From Bacteroidia bacterium (GTDB taxonomy: Bacteria > Bacteroidota > Bacteroidia > M30B66), in the NCBI GenBank assembly GCA_018401705.1, contig JAGYKL010000012.1, positions 1 through 64,000 on the forward strand: a stretch of 64,000 nucleotides of DNA. The letters are read 5' to 3'. The position numbers and the translations under genes are program-made. The notes under the pieces were generated by a model. It was not told the DNA's origin. It saw only the letters and a list, made by a program, of their open reading frames with translations, and searched no databases. Shown here piece by piece: positions 10,002-18,981 of the stretch. Numbering within the stretch: position 1 is the stretch's first letter; each line of letters begins with the position of its first letter.

Positions 10002-10955
10002 ATGAATCGAATACTTGTAATTTTCTTTTTCTTTTGTTCATTACTTCCCACAGAAGCTAAAGAATTCTATAAGACTATTGAGGATTCAATAGAAATAAAA
10101 AACGCTGTTGCTCCTCCAGATACAATTCCACCTCGCCAAGGCATTTTTGATGAATTTGCCGATATAGAAGAGGAAGATGATACTTCATCAGAGGAATCTT
10201 ACGAGGAGATATTTGATGAAGACTTCTGCGCACTTATTCAGTGCGAACTTTATGATTCAGTTTGGGATACACTTAAAATTAACCCTTACGGAGTTAATCT
10301 TAAGGAGAAATCAGATACTACAGTTCTTCAGTTAATTCATGATTCATCATGTGATTACGTGCATCCTGTTTGTGGCTTAATAACATCTGATTTCGGCTTT
10401 CGTCGTTCACGTTATCACTACGGAATAGATATAGACCTAGAAACAGGTGATGAAGTATATGCTGCGTTTGAAGGCACGGTTAGAATATCTAAATACAGTA
10501 CTTCCTATGGTAATTATGTAATCATAAGACATCTAAACGGGCTTGAAACATTGTATGCTCACTTGTCTTCGAGAAATGTTTTGCCGGGACAGTACCTTCA
10601 AGCTGGAGATGTTATCGGATTAGGAGGCAATACTGGAAAATCGCGTGGCTCGCATTTGCACTTTGAAATTAGATTTTTAGGTCAACAGATTAATCCCCGC
10701 GATGTAATTGCTTTTGATGAATATGCTTGTGCTTCGGAAGAGCTTAGCATATCACCAAAGAGCTTCGAATATCTAAAAGCAATTGATAAGCACAAAGCTA
10801 ATTTGGCAGCAGCCAAATACCATAAGGTAAAACAAGGCGACACTCTTGGCAGAATAGCTCGTAAATATCATACAAGCGTTTCCAAGCTTTGTAAACTTAA
10901 TCGCATTAGCACAAGAACAGTTCTTCGAATTGGAAGAAGAATTAGAGTGGCTTAA
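10002..10955 (+). CDS. M23-family metallopeptidase with C-terminal LysM domain
   Basis: I choose the ATG at 10002 because it gives a proper signal peptide (MNRILVIFFFFCSLLPTEA). An upstream ATG at 9918 would overlap the divergent YkgJ-type gene. The protein has about 317 residues. A 70-residue acidic linker (EEEDDTSSEESYEE) precedes the LytM/M23 fold from about residue 120: SDFGFRRSRYHYGIDIDL holds the first zinc ligands (H, then D), YAHLS near 187, and HLHFEIR near 217 completes the site. A LysM repeat covers about 273-316 (YHKVKQGDTLGRIARKYHTS). This is a periplasmic peptidoglycan endopeptidase, likely active since all ligands are present. Such proteins cut peptide crosslinks during growth or division. 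Confidence 0.9.
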   Translation: MNRILVIFFFFCSLLPTEAKEFYKTIEDSIEIKNAVAPPDTIPPRQGIFDEFADIEEEDDTSSEESYEEIFDEDFCALIQCELYDSVWDTLKINPYGVNLKEKSDTTVLQLIHDSSCDYVHPVCGLITSDFGFRRSRYHYGIDIDLETGDEVYAAFEGTVRISKYSTSYGNYVIIRHLNGLETLYAHLSSRNVLPGQYLQAGDVIGLGGNTGKSRGSHLHFEIRFLGQQINPRDVIAFDEYACASEELSISPKSFEYLKAIDKHKANLAAAKYHKVKQGDTLGRIARKYHTSVSKLCKLNRISTRTVLRIGRRIRVA

Positions 10956-10986
10956 GATTTTGTTTATCAATTCATTCATTAATTTC

Positions 10987-11015
10987 TTGCTTAACATATA
11001 AGTTTCTTAACTTTG
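10987..11015 (+). promoter_or_regulatory. Bacteroidota-type sigma promoter for the T9SS cargo gene at 11034
   Basis: TTG at 10987-10989, an 18-base spacer, then TAACTTTG at 11008-11015 match the Bacteroidota -33/-7 consensus (TTG and TAnnTTTG). The ATG lies 18 bases after the -7 box, leaving a very short leader. Confidence 0.6.
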
Positions 11016-11033
11016 GGTTGACAATCTCTTTAT

Positions 11034-12443
11034 ATGAAGCAGATTTATACCTCTATGTTTTGGATGTCTTTTCTTGTATTGCCTGTTTTTACAGGTTTTC
11101 AGGGAGCATGTGCCCAAAACTTAATTCAAAATGGAGGTTTTGAGAACTTTACTTCATGTCCCAATTTTGCAAGTCAGCTAGGTCTGGCAACACCTTGGTT
11201 TAATCCTAACGCAGGAACTCCGGAGTATTTTAACAGTTGTGCAGATTTTAATTCATGGGTTTCTGTTCCTGCTCAGCCTTCTGGCGGCTATCAAGAGCCT
11301 CATGGCGGGGAAGGTTATGCAGGCATCTTCACCTATCGTTTTGATGTGCAAAATATGCGTGAATATTTGCAAGTGCCCTTAATTTCTCAGCTTGAAGCTG
11401 GAGAATGCTATTATTTTGAAATGTTTGTTAATCTGGCAAATGATCATCGTTATGCCTGTGATAGAATAGGTGCTTTTGCCTCTGTAGGTCCGCTTAACTC
11501 ACCCGGAGTTACATATATTGATGTAGATCCTGATATTGAAAATACTCAAGGAGTGGTTATTTCAGATACTGCTCGCTGGACGAGAATCAATGGTTATTTC
11601 ACCGCAAGCGGTGGAGAAGATCACATAACCATTGGTAATTTTCGAAGTGATGAAGAAAGCCTTACAGTTGATGTGAATCCTAGTGCATGGTATACTACCA
11701 GTTCTTACTTTTTAATTGATGATGTTTCTTTGGTTAAAGCATCTTTCCAAACTGAATTAAGCAACCAAACTCATTGTAATCTAGAAGAACTTTTAATTGA
11801 TGTATCTGAAGCAGATGCATCCTACCTTTGGCAGGATGGTTCAACAGCATCGAGTTTTGTTGTTTCACAATCAGGTAATTATGGGGTTACCATCACTCGA
11901 GGTTCATGTGTTAATGTTTTGAATGCAGATATTTTAATGTTGGTTACTCCCAATCCCAATTTGCTTGATTCTACGATTTGTGAGGGCTATGATTTAAAGC
12001 TGGAAGTACAAAATTTTAATGGCGATTACATTTGGAACACTGGTTCAACTGAAAGAGCCATTAATGTTTTAGAGCCTGGAACATATTGGGTTGAAGTTTC
12101 AAATGTTTGCGGCATTTCCAGAGACTCAATGGAACTTGCAACATTTGATTGTGGTTGCGAAGTTTTTCTTCCTTCGGCTTTTACCCCTAATAGAGATGCA
12201 ATTAACGACGATTTCTACATTGCAGTTGACTGCCCCAAAATGGTAGACTTTAGAATATTGATTTACAACCGGGGAGGAGAGCTTATTTACGAAACCAACG
12301 ATCCATATCGTAGGTGGGATGGCACATATTCGGGAAGAGAATGCCCATCCGGAGTTTATACTTATTCCTTATCTTATTATACCTTGAACGATGGTCAGCT
12401 AGTTCAGGAAGATTATTCAGGCAGTATCAGGCTTGTTAGATAA
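11034..12443 (+). CDS. Secreted protein with T9SS type B (gliding-motility-associated) sorting domain
   Basis: 469 residues. A signal peptide (first approximately 27 residues, ending GACAQ) leads into a jelly-roll-like domain typical of Bacteroidota surface proteins (LIQNGGFENFTSCP, then YAGIFTYRF, EYLQVPL, YFLIDDVSLVKA), which resembles carbohydrate-binding modules. Ig-like segments follow, around 265-360 (SYLWQDGSTASSF, NYIWNTGSTER). The last 90 residues are the type B sorting domain: VFLPSAFTPNRDAINDDF, then IYNRGGELIYET, RWDGTYSG, CPSGVYTYSL and the terminal IRLVR. The domain directs export through T9SS and attachment to the cell surface. Ligand unknown. It is convergent with the ABC exporter, two bases apart, with no terminator seen between. 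Confidence 0.88.
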   Translation: MKQIYTSMFWMSFLVLPVFTGFQGACAQNLIQNGGFENFTSCPNFASQLGLATPWFNPNAGTPEYFNSCADFNSWVSVPAQPSGGYQEPHGGEGYAGIFTYRFDVQNMREYLQVPLISQLEAGECYYFEMFVNLANDHRYACDRIGAFASVGPLNSPGVTYIDVDPDIENTQGVVISDTARWTRINGYFTASGGEDHITIGNFRSDEESLTVDVNPSAWYTTSSYFLIDDVSLVKASFQTELSNQTHCNLEELLIDVSEADASYLWQDGSTASSFVVSQSGNYGVTITRGSCVNVLNADILMLVTPNPNLLDSTICEGYDLKLEVQNFNGDYIWNTGSTERAINVLEPGTYWVEVSNVCGISRDSMELATFDCGCEVFLPSAFTPNRDAINDDFYIAVDCPKMVDFRILIYNRGGELIYETNDPYRRWDGTYSGRECPSGVYTYSLSYYTLNDGQLVQEDYSGSIRLVR

Positions 12444-12445
12444 GT

Positions 12446-14293
12446 CTATTGGTATCCTTTTGCCTGTAAGGCAAATAAATCGGCATACAAACCTTTGCTC
12501 TGAATAAGCTCAGCGTGATTTCCTTCTTCAATTAGCTTTCCGTGCTTTAGCACGATGATTCTGTCGGCCATTCTAACTGTTGAGAATCTGTGTGAAATAA
12601 TCACAGCCATTTTGCCTTCCGACAAAGATGCAAACCTCTCAAAAACTTCATGTTCAGCTCTGGCATCCAGCGCAGCTGTGGGTTCATCTAAGATAACAAT
12701 TTGAGAATCTCTCATATAAGCTCTGCCTAAAGCAATCTTTTGCCATTGTCCACCGCTCAAATCCACACCCTTAGAAAATCGCCTTCCAATCATCTGTTCA
12801 TATCCCGCCGGCAGGCGTTCCACAACATCAGAAGCTAAGCTTAATTCCGCCGCCCTTTCTATTTTACCCTGATTATCTCTCTCATCGATTTTTCCTGTGG
12901 CTATATTCATTCCTGCAGTAAACTGGAATTTCACAAAGTCCTGAAAGATCACTCCAATTGAATCTCGCAATGACTGAAGATCATATTGGTTGAGAGGCAG
13001 ATTGTCAAGGTAAATAATACCCTCGCTTGGGTCATAAAGTCGGGAAAGCAGCTTTACCAGAGTAGTTTTCCCTGAGCCATTTTCTCCAACCAAGGCAATT
13101 TTCTCACCTGGCTTTAGCTCGAAACTGATATTTCGCAAGGCCCAGATATCTGTATTTGGGTACTTAAACCCAACATTCTCAAAGCGAAAGCCAGCTTTAA
13201 TTTGCTTAGGAAAAGGAATAGAATTTTGCTCTGTTTTAATACTAGGCTCAATTTCGAAGAATCTATAAAAGTCTTCAAGATACATTGCTCCTTGAGCAAT
13301 AGAAGCTAGACGGCTTAAAATGCCCTCCATCAATCCGCGCATACGTGCAAATGAGCCCGACAAGAAAGTTAATTCACCTAATGAAATGTCACCGGCAACA
13401 GTCTTGAAAATTATAAGAACATAGGCAGAATAATAGCCAGCTGTGCTTATGATAGATAATGCCATACCTACACTAGCTCTTTTAACCGAAAGAGATTTAT
13501 TGGCTTCATAATATTCATCAGAGAGCTTTTTAAAGCGTTTGCTTAAGAATTCTGATAACCCAAATAGTTTTACTTCTTTAGCTGTTTCATCGCTTGCCGC
13601 TGTATGCCTCAAATAGTCAAGTTCGCGGCGTTCTGGGGTATAGCCTTGCACAAGCGAATAAGATCTTGAATTAAAATGAGATTCTCCCAAAAATGAAGGT
13701 ATTACACTGATAATCAATAATAGTATCAACCAAGGGTTAAAGAAAATTAGACCGGCAGCAAGAGAAATAAGTGAAACACTGTCTTGTAATACCGAAAGTA
13801 CTTGGGTCATCAAAACAGTGCGTTGCAAGGTTTGTCTCCTTGCTTTTTCGAGCTTATCGTAAAAATCTGATTGCTCAAACTGCTCCAAGTCAAGGGTTGC
13901 AGCGTGCTCCATCAATCTTATCGATGAAGTATTTGCAAATAAATCTCCCAACAAGGCATCCAGCAATGATATGCCTCTAGAAAGCAACTCATTAAAAAGA
14001 GTGGCTAATAACTCCAGTCCAATAAATATCCAAAGTCTTGTGAAATCAGCTTGTTCACCAATTGCAATAAGCTGAATGATTTCATCAATTATCTCTTTGC
14101 CAATAAAAAGGATGAGCAAAGGCATAAGCGACTTAATGAACCTAAGCGCCACATTGGCAGCGGTCATTCCACGGTGTGTTTCCCAAATGAGTTTGAGGAA
14201 TGGAGGTATTTGCTTGAGTGAGTTCCAGCCAGAACCTTTATCACCTTCGTCGAGCCAAGGTCGCTTTTTGCTGTTTAGTAGTCTTTTTAGCAT
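12446..14293 (-). CDS. ABC exporter, fused transmembrane and ATPase half-transporter
   Basis: 615 residues. Residues about 45-330 form six membrane helices (LLILFIGKEIIDEI, IGLELLATLFNELL, SLAAGLIFFNPWLILL, YSAYVLIIFKTVAG) and about 360-600 the ATPase: ALVGENGSGKTT Walker A near 399-410, DLSGGQWQKIALGRA signature near 505, VILDEPTAALD Walker B near 530, and ISHRFSTVR near 560. The layout is that of B-type exporters (lipid, peptide or drug export), acting as a dimer in the inner membrane. Nothing nearby identifies the substrate: the genes on both sides are unrelated T9SS cargo. Confidence 0.88.
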   Translation of the reverse strand: MLKRLLNSKKRPWLDEGDKGSGWNSLKQIPPFLKLIWETHRGMTAANVALRFIKSLMPLLILFIGKEIIDEIIQLIAIGEQADFTRLWIFIGLELLATLFNELLSRGISLLDALLGDLFANTSSIRLMEHAATLDLEQFEQSDFYDKLEKARRQTLQRTVLMTQVLSVLQDSVSLISLAAGLIFFNPWLILLLIISVIPSFLGESHFNSRSYSLVQGYTPERRELDYLRHTAASDETAKEVKLFGLSEFLSKRFKKLSDEYYEANKSLSVKRASVGMALSIISTAGYYSAYVLIIFKTVAGDISLGELTFLSGSFARMRGLMEGILSRLASIAQGAMYLEDFYRFFEIEPSIKTEQNSIPFPKQIKAGFRFENVGFKYPNTDIWALRNISFELKPGEKIALVGENGSGKTTLVKLLSRLYDPSEGIIYLDNLPLNQYDLQSLRDSIGVIFQDFVKFQFTAGMNIATGKIDERDNQGKIERAAELSLASDVVERLPAGYEQMIGRRFSKGVDLSGGQWQKIALGRAYMRDSQIVILDEPTAALDARAEHEVFERFASLSEGKMAVIISHRFSTVRMADRIIVLKHGKLIEEGNHAELIQSKGLYADLFALQAKGYQ

Positions 14294-14435
14294 TTAGTGC
14301 AGGTAGTCAATCAGTATGCCTTGAATTTTTTAGGTCGATTTGACAGATTATTGCTCATTTTGTTCCCGAATTTTTCAAATCAAGCTCAACACTTTTATGC
14401 TTTTTCTGTTACTTTGTAAACTTACTGTGCTAATT

Positions 14436-16508
14436 ATGAATAGATTATTTACGTGTTTGGGTCTGACAGTTCTTTTTGCATTTAACAATAGTGCATATGC
14501 ACAATGTGGTGCTAATGAGGCGGCTGTTAGTTTGGAAGTTGAAACAGATGATTACGGCTATGAAGGCTATTGGGAGTTGACTCCCGGAAATGGTACATGT
14601 GGCGTAAATACTATTGCCTGGGGAGGGAATCAAGTGGTTGGATGCGACATGATTGCTGAGCAGCAGAATCCAGGAGGGTATGCAAATAATCAAACATTTG
14701 AAGAAGGGCCTTGGTGTTTAATTCTTGGCAATCAATACACACTTCATTATCGAGATGACTGGGGAGATGGTGGATTTGTCTTCAAAATTAAAGTCGACGG
14801 TGTTATTCTTCAAGAGATTAATGGCACGGGGCTAGGTGATGATTTCACCTTTACGGTGGAAACTCCTCCTGCTTATAATGTCACTTTGGCTTCTTTTATT
14901 AATTCAACCAGAACAATGGGATATTACCAAACCGTAGGTGATGTCTTTCTTTCAGCTACTCTTACAAACTTAGGTTCTGAAACAATTACCTCCATGGAGT
15001 TGAATTATAGAGTTGACGGCGGTGAAACAATTACCGAAACAGTAAGTGGTCTTTCTATTGAAAACTATGAAGTACTAAAGTTTACTTACCCAACACCATG
15101 GAATGCTACAGAAATTGGAATTCACTCTTTAGAAATGTGGGTTTCTCTTATTAATGGAGAAGCTGATCAGGTACCTGAAAATGACCTTCTTACTCAGGAA
15201 ATCGAAATTGGTCCGGCTAAGCTTAACTTGATTGATAATTATCAAATAGGAAATTACTCCTTCAATGTGATTGCTAATTCTAGCGATGAGATTGATCATC
15301 CTACAGATTTAGATTATCATTCAACTTGGAGTTTGAACCAACTTTGGGTAATTAATAAGGAAACTGCTAATACAGGAGGAACTACGATAGTTATTGATAA
15401 TGCTGGGCAGAGTAATCAATCATCTGAATTCTTTCAAGATGGGAATGCATGGCATTTTATGTCGCTTCCAACAGGAATTGCTTTCAGTAATAATGGCAAC
15501 TTTGCCACTTCCCCGGGAGTCTTTGATGCAAATCACCAGGGTACGGCTAGCGCCTTTACGGGGCCAACTCTTTGGTCTGGCGACTTAGACATCTTTGCGC
15601 AGCCTTCCGGCGGAAATGGATCTCACTTAGATATGCTTCATGAGAGTCCTTATAGCCAAGGCGTAGCTTGGGAAATAGACAACGTATTTTGGATTTTTGA
15701 TGGCTACAACAATGATATCGTTAGATATGATTTTGTTGATGACCATAATCCTGGAAATAGTTACCACGGAGATGCAATTGTCAGACGCTATAGCGATGAA
15801 AGTGTTGCTAAAGATCCTGCAGGAATTGTTCCCTCACACATGATTCTTGATGAGGAAAAGAAATGGCTTTATGTTGTTGATAACGGCAATAGAAGAATTA
15901 TAAGAATCGATATTACAACTGGAACACAATCTCCAACTGAGCCTTCATATGGTCCACACGAATCAATGGAGGAGTATGTTACAATCACAGATTACACTTG
16001 GGAAGTTGTTGTAAATCAAGGCTTGAACAAACCTGCAGGTATTGAGATTATGGGAGAGAGGTTAATGGTGAGTGATTATGAAACTGGAAAGATTCATGTT
16101 TATGATATCAGTTCAATGCCAGCTTCTCAATTGTTTGAAATCCAAACTCCAGCTCAAGGTATTATGGGAATTGTAACTGCTCCTAATGGCGAAATAGTAT
16201 ATGCAGATCATGATGCAAGCGAGATAGTAAGTATTTCACCTGCTGTGTTGTCAATTGATGATACCGAATTGAATCTATCTATTTACCCTAATCCATCATC
16301 CAATGGTTTCACCATTGGTAATAGCAATTCGAATCAAGTTTTGGATATTGACATTTTTGATGTGGCTGGCAGAAGAATAGAAAGCTTTAGTAATGTAAAA
16401 TCAGGCACATTCATGAATCCTAAACTGAGTGCCGGAGCATATATTATTAATTGCTATGAAGTAAATCAAAATAAAAAATCCACTTTGAGATTCATTCAAT
16501 CTAAATAA
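14436..16508 (+). CDS. Secreted beta-propeller-like protein with T9SS type A sorting domain
   Basis: The start is placed at the ATG at 14436, giving a clean signal peptide (MNRLFTCLGLTVLFAF, SAYAQ); an in-frame ATG at 14340 would add 32 residues with no leader logic. About 690 residues. After an N-terminal beta domain comes a CARDB-like section (TLTNLGSETITSMELNYRVD), then a probable NHL-type propeller (LWVINKE, GIAFSNNG, VFWIFDGYNNDIVRYDF, KKWLYVVDNGNRRIIRID, KPAGIEIMGERLMVSD, GIMGIVTAPNGEIVYAD). The C-terminal 75 residues are the type A signal: NLSIYPNPSSNGFTI, IFDVAGRRIES, LSAGAYIINCYE. It would be secreted and possibly surface-bound. Ligand or enzymatic activity unknown. Confidence 0.85.
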   Translation: MNRLFTCLGLTVLFAFNNSAYAQCGANEAAVSLEVETDDYGYEGYWELTPGNGTCGVNTIAWGGNQVVGCDMIAEQQNPGGYANNQTFEEGPWCLILGNQYTLHYRDDWGDGGFVFKIKVDGVILQEINGTGLGDDFTFTVETPPAYNVTLASFINSTRTMGYYQTVGDVFLSATLTNLGSETITSMELNYRVDGGETITETVSGLSIENYEVLKFTYPTPWNATEIGIHSLEMWVSLINGEADQVPENDLLTQEIEIGPAKLNLIDNYQIGNYSFNVIANSSDEIDHPTDLDYHSTWSLNQLWVINKETANTGGTTIVIDNAGQSNQSSEFFQDGNAWHFMSLPTGIAFSNNGNFATSPGVFDANHQGTASAFTGPTLWSGDLDIFAQPSGGNGSHLDMLHESPYSQGVAWEIDNVFWIFDGYNNDIVRYDFVDDHNPGNSYHGDAIVRRYSDESVAKDPAGIVPSHMILDEEKKWLYVVDNGNRRIIRIDITTGTQSPTEPSYGPHESMEEYVTITDYTWEVVVNQGLNKPAGIEIMGERLMVSDYETGKIHVYDISSMPASQLFEIQTPAQGIMGIVTAPNGEIVYADHDASEIVSISPAVLSIDDTELNLSIYPNPSSNGFTIGNSNSNQVLDIDIFDVAGRRIESFSNVKSGTFMNPKLSAGAYIINCYEVNQNKKSTLRFIQSK

Positions 16509-16536
16509 TCTTTGGTTTTTATTTAAATACTATGTC

Positions 16537-16884
16537 ATGCTGAAAACAGGTCTTTACGTTTCATTCCTTTCTATATTATTCATTGCTTGTTCTGGAAGTG
16601 GTATTCCTGAAACAGCTGCTAAAGCTGAGTTCAAAGTTTGGGGTAATTGCGGAATGTGCAAGAAAACTATAGAAAAGTCTCTGGCTGAGGTAGAGGGCTT
16701 CTACAACATTGATTGGAACAAAGATTCCAAAATGATGAGTTTGCATTACGATACATTAAAAACAAGTGTTGCTGAGGCTCAAAAGTTAATTGCAGCTGCG
16801 GGTTATGATAATGAGGCATTTATGGGCAGTGACGAAGCTTACGCTAACTTGCATGAATGCTGCCAATACGATCGTAAAGATTAA
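16537..16884 (+). CDS. Lipoprotein with heavy-metal-associated (HMA) domain
   Basis: 115 residues. The lipobox is LFIACSGSG, with the Cys at about 18. The HMA fold follows, with the metal motif GNCGMCKKTIEKSL near 36-49 (CxxC) and the typical VEGFYNIDWN and YDTLKTSVAEAQKLIAAAGYD elements. The C-terminus has an extra Cys pair (HECCQYDRK). HMA domains bind Cu(I) or other soft metals. As a membrane-anchored periplasmic form it could be a copper chaperone or sensor, but no copper ATPase or efflux gene is adjacent. It lies 29 bases behind the T9SS cargo gene, and a small membrane protein gene follows. Confidence 0.85.
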   Translation: MLKTGLYVSFLSILFIACSGSGIPETAAKAEFKVWGNCGMCKKTIEKSLAEVEGFYNIDWNKDSKMMSLHYDTLKTSVAEAQKLIAAAGYDNEAFMGSDEAYANLHECCQYDRKD

Positions 16885-16916
16885 TTTATAATGTTTCTGT
16901 AATATTTATTCACATG

Positions 16917-16940
16917 AAGGTACTTATCAATAAATACCTT
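16917..16940. promoter_or_regulatory. Imperfect 24-base inverted repeat just before the small membrane protein gene
   Basis: The arms AAGGTA and TACCTT (outer) and TTAT and ATAA (inner) pair across a two-base centre with one mismatch between them. The repeat ends four bases before the ATG at 16945. It could be a repressor site or an RNA hairpin covering the start region. No T-run follows, so it is not a terminator. Confidence 0.4.
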
Positions 16941-16944
16941 GAAT

Positions 16945-17208
16945 ATGGAAATCACAGAAACAAATTCAAAAGACACTTCAAATAAAGTTAATCGTATTGC
17001 TTACGCAGCATTTGTAATTCTAGCTGCTTATTTTCTTATTATGGGAGATTTGTCTTCCTTCTGTATTCAATTTGGAATAGCATTAGTTTTTGATCCCTTC
17101 AATGCTAAGGTTTCGTGGAAAGATAGACCAAGGTACCAAAGGCTGTGGATGATTATTCATTTGGTTATTCTGCTTTCAGCCTTTATCACTTTAATTTTTG
17201 GTTCTTAA
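16945..17208 (+). CDS. Small conserved membrane protein
   Basis: The ATG at 16945 is preferred over an in-frame TTG at 16939. 87 residues with two hydrophobic segments (IAYAAFVILAAYFLIMGDLSSF and MIIHLVILLSAFITLIFG) around a charged loop VFDPFNAKVSWKDRPRYQ. The loop motif DPF...W.DRP.YQR..W resembles a small membrane family seen often in Bacteroidota, recalled from memory; its role is unknown. It is convergent with adenine deaminase, nine bases apart. Confidence 0.7.
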   Translation: MEITETNSKDTSNKVNRIAYAAFVILAAYFLIMGDLSSFCIQFGIALVFDPFNAKVSWKDRPRYQRLWMIIHLVILLSAFITLIFGS

Positions 17209-17217
17209 TATTTCTTA

Positions 17218-18861
17218 TTAGGAATTCCAAATTGAAGTAAATTTAAAGCTCTCTCCATCAAAAATGCCTTTATCGCTTAGCTTAAGCGAAGGAATAACAA
17301 GCAGCGCCATAAAACTTAATGTCATAAATGGTGATTTGAGCGTGCTTCCTAGTGAGTCTTTTACGAAATGGTCAAGATGAGTATAAGCTTCAGCAATTTC
17401 AAACCCATCACTTGTACTCATTAATCCAGCTACAGGAAGAGCAAGTAAATGATGTTTTTCTGCATCAACAGCACAAAGTCCTCCTTTAGCACGCATAATT
17501 AAATTACTTGCCTCTTGCATATCTTCATCAGTGCAACCAACCACAACAATATTATGTGAATCGTGAGCTACTGATGATGCAATTGCTCCTCTTTTCAAAC
17601 CGAAGTTTTTAATAAAACCAAGAGCTGGTTTAGATTCCTTATACCTGTTTATGACAGCAATTTTTAGAATGTCATTTTGAGTGTTGCTAAGGCAATTACC
17701 TTCCTGGTCAGCATAAACATCAAGAATCAATTTGTTGGTGATTAGCTGTCCTTCGAGAGCCTCGATGACCTTAATCTTGTCTGATTCTTTCTTTATTCTA
17801 AATTCATCGATATCAACATTTCTGCTATGAAACCTATTTTCAGGAGATTCTGCAAACGAATGAATTTTAGTTTTTCCTTTATCAGAAACACACATCCCTC
17901 GAATGTAAGTTTCAAGAATATTGAAGTCCTTAGTATTGTCAATTCTAATAAAGTCTGCCGAATCCCCAATTCTTAGCATCCCAACCGGAAGGTTGTAATG
18001 AGTTTTGATATTCCAAGAAGAGGCTCTTAAAACATCAAAAAGATTATATCCAAGGTTTAATGCTCTCTTCACAAGCAAATTAATGTGGCCTTCTAATAAA
18101 CTGTCGGGGTGTTTGTCATCAGAGCAAAACATAACTTTTTCAGGGTGGGTAGCTAAAAGCGGGTGCAAAGCATCAAAATTCTTAGCCGCACTTCCTTCCC
18201 GAATCTGAATTTTCATTCCTGCATTGATTTTATCCAGGGCTTCTTCCAATGTGAAACATTCATGATCTGTGCTGATACCCGCATTTGCATAAGCAATAGC
18301 ATCTTTGCCTCTCAATCCGGGCGCATGCCCGTCAATAGGTTTATTAGCTTTCTTGGCTGCTTCAATTTTAGCAAGCATATCAGGGTCTTTGTTCAAGACA
18401 CCCGGAAAATTCATTACTTCTGCCAAATACCAAATGTCTTCACGGGCAAGTAAATATTCTACTCCCGTCAAGCTTATTTCATCTCCGGCTGTTTCAAATA
18501 TTGTTGCTGGAACGCAGGACGGAGCTCCGAAATGAAAGTGAAAAGGGACTTTTTGTGCATTATTTAGCATGTATTCTACCCCGAAAACTCCCATAACATT
18601 TGCAATTTCATGAGGGTCTGAAATAGTACCTACGGTACCATGATTTACAGCCATTCTTGCAAATTCTGAAGGAATTAAAAGACTACTTTCAATATGAACA
18701 TGAGCATCAATAAAGCCCGGTAAATAAAATGAATCACAGTCTTTTGGGTCTGCATCTTTTATATCTGCTATTACACCATCCTTAACCGTAAAAGTTTTAG
18801 GCGAAATTTCTCGTCTCTCTAAATCTATGCAAAAACCTGTGTAGTTTTTATTCTCATTCAT
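17218..18861 (-). CDS. ade: Adenine deaminase
   Basis: 547 residues, close to the usual length. It converts adenine to hypoxanthine and ammonia in purine salvage, in the cytoplasm. Metal-site motifs of the amidohydrolase family are present: YLPGFIDAHVHIESSLL near 44-60, GTVGTISDPHEIANVMG near 75-91, PIDGHAPGL near 175, and FCSDDKHPDSLLEGHINL near 244-261 with the catalytic Asp pair. The C-terminal half has VVVGCTDEDMQEA and GGLCAVDAEKHHLLALPVAG. It is a single gene, with intergenic sequence upstream shared with the divergent T9SS cargo gene. No purine riboswitch was recognised in the short leader. Confidence 0.93.
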   Translation of the reverse strand: MNENKNYTGFCIDLERREISPKTFTVKDGVIADIKDADPKDCDSFYLPGFIDAHVHIESSLLIPSEFARMAVNHGTVGTISDPHEIANVMGVFGVEYMLNNAQKVPFHFHFGAPSCVPATIFETAGDEISLTGVEYLLAREDIWYLAEVMNFPGVLNKDPDMLAKIEAAKKANKPIDGHAPGLRGKDAIAYANAGISTDHECFTLEEALDKINAGMKIQIREGSAAKNFDALHPLLATHPEKVMFCSDDKHPDSLLEGHINLLVKRALNLGYNLFDVLRASSWNIKTHYNLPVGMLRIGDSADFIRIDNTKDFNILETYIRGMCVSDKGKTKIHSFAESPENRFHSRNVDIDEFRIKKESDKIKVIEALEGQLITNKLILDVYADQEGNCLSNTQNDILKIAVINRYKESKPALGFIKNFGLKRGAIASSVAHDSHNIVVVGCTDEDMQEASNLIMRAKGGLCAVDAEKHHLLALPVAGLMSTSDGFEIAEAYTHLDHFVKDSLGSTLKSPFMTLSFMALLVIPSLKLSDKGIFDGESFKFTSIWNS

Positions 18862-18945
18862 GAGGACAAAGCTAAGAATTCAAATTTCCTTTTCCTCTTT
18901 TGAGGCGCGAATCAAAATAGATGTTGCCACATTGTATCTAATTAA

Positions 18946-18959
18946 TAACTTGCAAGTTA
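18946..18959. promoter_or_regulatory. Perfect 14-base palindrome in a divergent intergenic region
   Basis: TAACTTGCAAGTTA reads the same on both strands. It lies 23 bases before the ATG of the T9SS cargo gene and 85 bases before the divergent adenine deaminase start. It could be a small operator; no other copy was noticed in the window. Confidence 0.3.
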
Positions 18960-18981
18960 AAACCACCTAAGCTAAACTACA

